NCBI RefSeq assembly: GCF_009914055.1 | Contig: NZ_CP028271.1 | Location: forward strand, 2,728,001-2,792,000 | Source: Mixta intestinalis | Lineage (GTDB): Bacteria; Pseudomonadota; Gammaproteobacteria; Enterobacterales; Enterobacteriaceae | Direction of reading: 5' to 3' | DNA: 64,000 nucleotides | Part shown: positions 62,268-64,000 of the stretch, piece after piece | Numbering within the stretch: the first letter of the stretch is position 1 | Layout: each line of letters begins with the position of its first letter | The notes under the pieces: model-generated | Databases searched by the model: none | Told to the model about the DNA's origin: nothing | The model's input: only the letters and a program-made list of their open reading frames with translations | Translations under genes and position numbers: made by a program

Positions 62268-64000
62268 TTAAAAATCAGGCGTACTTAACCGTTCTACTAA
62301 ACCGCTGCGCCGCTGCGTACGCACCGCTACCGCACGCGCAAAGATTTGCCGATCGGTATAAAGCGTCAGCTGACGGCGCGCACGCGTAATAGCGGTGTAA
62401 ACCAGCTCGCGTGTCAGCACCGGCAGATAATGATTTGGCAATACCAGCGCGGTATGGTCAAATTCAGAGCCCTGTGATTTGTGCACCGTCATTGCCCAGG
62501 CGGTATCGTGTGGCGGCAGGCGACTTGGCTGCACCGCCTTAATCGAACCATCCGGCAGCGGAAAATAGACTTTCAGCGTATGGCTGGCATCATTCATCGC
62601 CACGCCGATATCGCCGTTAAACAGCCCCAGCGCACTGTCGTTACGTGCGATCATTACCGGACGGCCGATATACCAGCGGCTCTGCGCCAGCGGGCGGCGA
62701 ATTCGCCGCAGCTTCAGCAATAAACGTTCGATACGCTCATTGAGCCCCGCAACGCCAAACGGCCCCTCGCGTAACGCACACAGTAGCCGGTAGCGGGAGA
62801 AAGCGGCCAGCACCGCTTCCGGCGCCGCACCGTGCTGGAGCAAAGAGAGATATTCTTCATAACCCGCTACGCCCTGCTCCAGCAGCAGCTGATAATGTTC
62901 AGCGCTGCTCAGCTCGCTATGGCGAATATCCTCGAAACCGGCACGGAATACCTTGTCCGCCGCATGTGCATCCCCGGCGTTAACCGCCTGCGCCAGTTGT
63001 CCAATGCCGGAGCGGGCATCGAAACGATAGCTTTTTCGCAGCAGACAAATGCTGTCGCGCACGTTGGGCATCCCTTCGCCATCCGCACCATCCAGCTCAC
63101 AGCCGGTTAGCTGATGCAGCTGCCTGGCTCGTGCCACGCTGTAGCCCGCTTCGGCACAGCGGCAAATATCACCCAGCACCGCGCCCGCCTCTACCGAAGC
63201 CAGCTGATCGCGATCGCCGAGAAAAATAACGCGGGCATGCGGCGGTAAAGCGGCGATCAGATTAGCCATCATCGGTAGATCCACCATCGAAGCTTCATCC
63301 ACCACCAGCACATCAAGGTGCAGCGGATTACCCGCATGGTAACGCAGGCGCTGGCTATTCGGCTGCGCTCCCAGCAGGCGATGCAGCGTTGTCGCCTCTT
63401 CGGGAAACGCGGCGCGCTCCGCTTCACTTAATCCCAGGCTGTGCAATGCTTTGCCCAGCGACTCCGTCAGGCGTGCCGCCGCTTTGCCAGTAGGCGCTGT
63501 CAGCCGGATACGCATTTTTTGCTGCGAAAGCCGGATCAGTGCCGCCAGCAGCTTAGCAACGGTAGTGGTTTTTCCTGTGCCCGGTCCACCGGAAATGACG
63601 GAGATATGGCGCGTAATCGCTACGGCGGCGGCGATTTTCTGCCAGTCGTCAGGACGATCGCCAAACAGCTCGTTTAACACCCGCTGCACATCGGCATGAT
63701 CAAACGCGGGCGCAGGCTGTTCGGCAGCAATAAAGCGCGCCACGCTGCCTTCGCCACGCCACATACGGTGCAGGTAGAGCCGCTGCTGCGCCAGCACCAG
63801 CGGCGTCGGTTTTGAGCCATCGCTTACCGCATGGCTTTGCTTTAGCAAACGCTCCCAGTCTTCCGGTTCTCCTGCTGCCTGCCAGATCTCCGCCGCCAGC
63901 TCCGACTGACGGCCGTCAAACAGCCGCCCATCGCGAAAATGATCGAGCGGCAAACAGACATGCCCTTCTCCCGCTTCGGCACTGACACAGGCCGCTGCCA
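62268..64000 (-). CDS. recD: Exodeoxyribonuclease V alpha chain RecD (5' end outside window)
   Basis: A 5'-3' helicase subunit of RecBCD, cut by the window edge. The frame stays open to base 64000, and the residues before the internal TTG at 63953 (EAGEGHVCLP) still match E. coli RecD, so the true start lies beyond. About 577 residues are present of an expected ~610. Motifs: Walker A SGGPGTGKTTTVAKLL, GKAAARLTESLGKAL, Walker B VVDEASMVDLPMM, FLGDRDQLASVEAGAVLGD, and the C-terminal WAMTVHKSQGSEFDH and ELVYTAITRARRQL. Convergent with argA, 34 bases apart. Confidence 0.96.
   Translation of the reverse strand, partial: AAACVSAEAGEGHVCLPLDHFRDGRLFDGRQSELAAEIWQAAGEPEDWERLLKQSHAVSDGSKPTPLVLAQQRLYLHRMWRGEGSVARFIAAEQPAPAFDHADVQRVLNELFGDRPDDWQKIAAAVAITRHISVISGGPGTGKTTTVAKLLAALIRLSQQKMRIRLTAPTGKAAARLTESLGKALHSLGLSEAERAAFPEEATTLHRLLGAQPNSQRLRYHAGNPLHLDVLVVDEASMVDLPMMANLIAALPPHARVIFLGDRDQLASVEAGAVLGDICRCAEAGYSVARARQLHQLTGCELDGADGEGMPNVRDSICLLRKSYRFDARSGIGQLAQAVNAGDAHAADKVFRAGFEDIRHSELSSAEHYQLLLEQGVAGYEEYLSLLQHGAAPEAVLAAFSRYRLLCALREGPFGVAGLNERIERLLLKLRRIRRPLAQSRWYIGRPVMIARNDSALGLFNGDIGVAMNDASHTLKVYFPLPDGSIKAVQPSRLPPHDTAWAMTVHKSQGSEFDHTALVLPNHYLPVLTRELVYTAITRARRQLTLYTDRQIFARAVAVRTQRRSGLVERLSTPDF

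Noticed and set aside
62268..63953. Treating recD as a complete 561-residue gene starting at 63953
   Set aside because: That start is an internal TTG; conserved RecD residues continue upstream to the window edge, so the gene is truncated by the window.

Overview
The window is a chromosomal segment of an enterobacterium, most likely of the family Erwiniaceae (Pantoea, Mixta or Erwinia type). Almost every protein is a close match to an Escherichia coli counterpart and the gene order follows the E. coli mutS-rpoS to recD region. The differences from E. coli are few: cysG sits beside cysDNC, the galactarate genes are merged with the glucarate genes, and no CRISPR-Cas locus lies next to iap. The genus is an inference; no 16S gene or other taxonomic marker is present.

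Layout. 1-2.8 kb: yjdM and an orphan UlaA-type PTS permease, with two gene-poor gaps. 2.8-12.3 kb: mutS, then a leftward stress and housekeeping block (rpoS, nlpD, pcm, surE, truD, ispF, ispD, ftsB, ygbE). 12.3-22.6 kb: assimilatory sulfate reduction in two leftward operons (cysG-cysD-cysN-cysC and cysJ-cysI-cysH) around a rightward iap/YciI pair. 22.9-25.3 kb: queuosine genes queD and queE with an FAD oxidoreductase between them. 25.4-33.4 kb: pyrG-eno, mazG, relA, rlmD. 33.5-45.2 kb: barA and a complete D-glucarate/galactarate locus (gudP-gudX-gudD-garL-garR-garK with divergent garD). 45.3-51.3 kb: yqcA, truC, yqcC, the regulatory RNA csrB, syd, queF, ppnN, xni. 51.5-58.9 kb: a YhfL-like micro-lipoprotein, rlmM, ygdD, gcvA, the small RNA gcvB, ygdI, csdA-csdE, tcdA, mltA. 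59.1-64 kb: two initiator tRNAs, amiC, argA and a recD gene cut by the window edge.

Functional links. The Cys genes take sulfate to sulfide, and CysG supplies the siroheme for CysI. The Gud/Gar enzymes take both hexarates to 2-phosphoglycerate, which enolase (eno) uses. BarA is the sensor kinase whose response regulator UvrY (not in this window) activates csrB; csrB is present with a recognisable UvrY box. GcvA controls the adjacent gcvB. NlpD is the known activator of an amidase of the AmiC family, and amiC is also here.

Two genes expected to be essential, ispF and eno, each carry a single extra base in a short homopolymer. The ispF change breaks the frame in the middle; the eno change replaces the last few residues with a long tail. 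Sequencing error is the simplest explanation. I found no convincing new multi-gene system. The observations most worth checking are these two frameshifts, an Iap homologue lacking the usual M28 Glu-Glu pair, the merged hexarate locus, the orphan permease and several regulatory sites.
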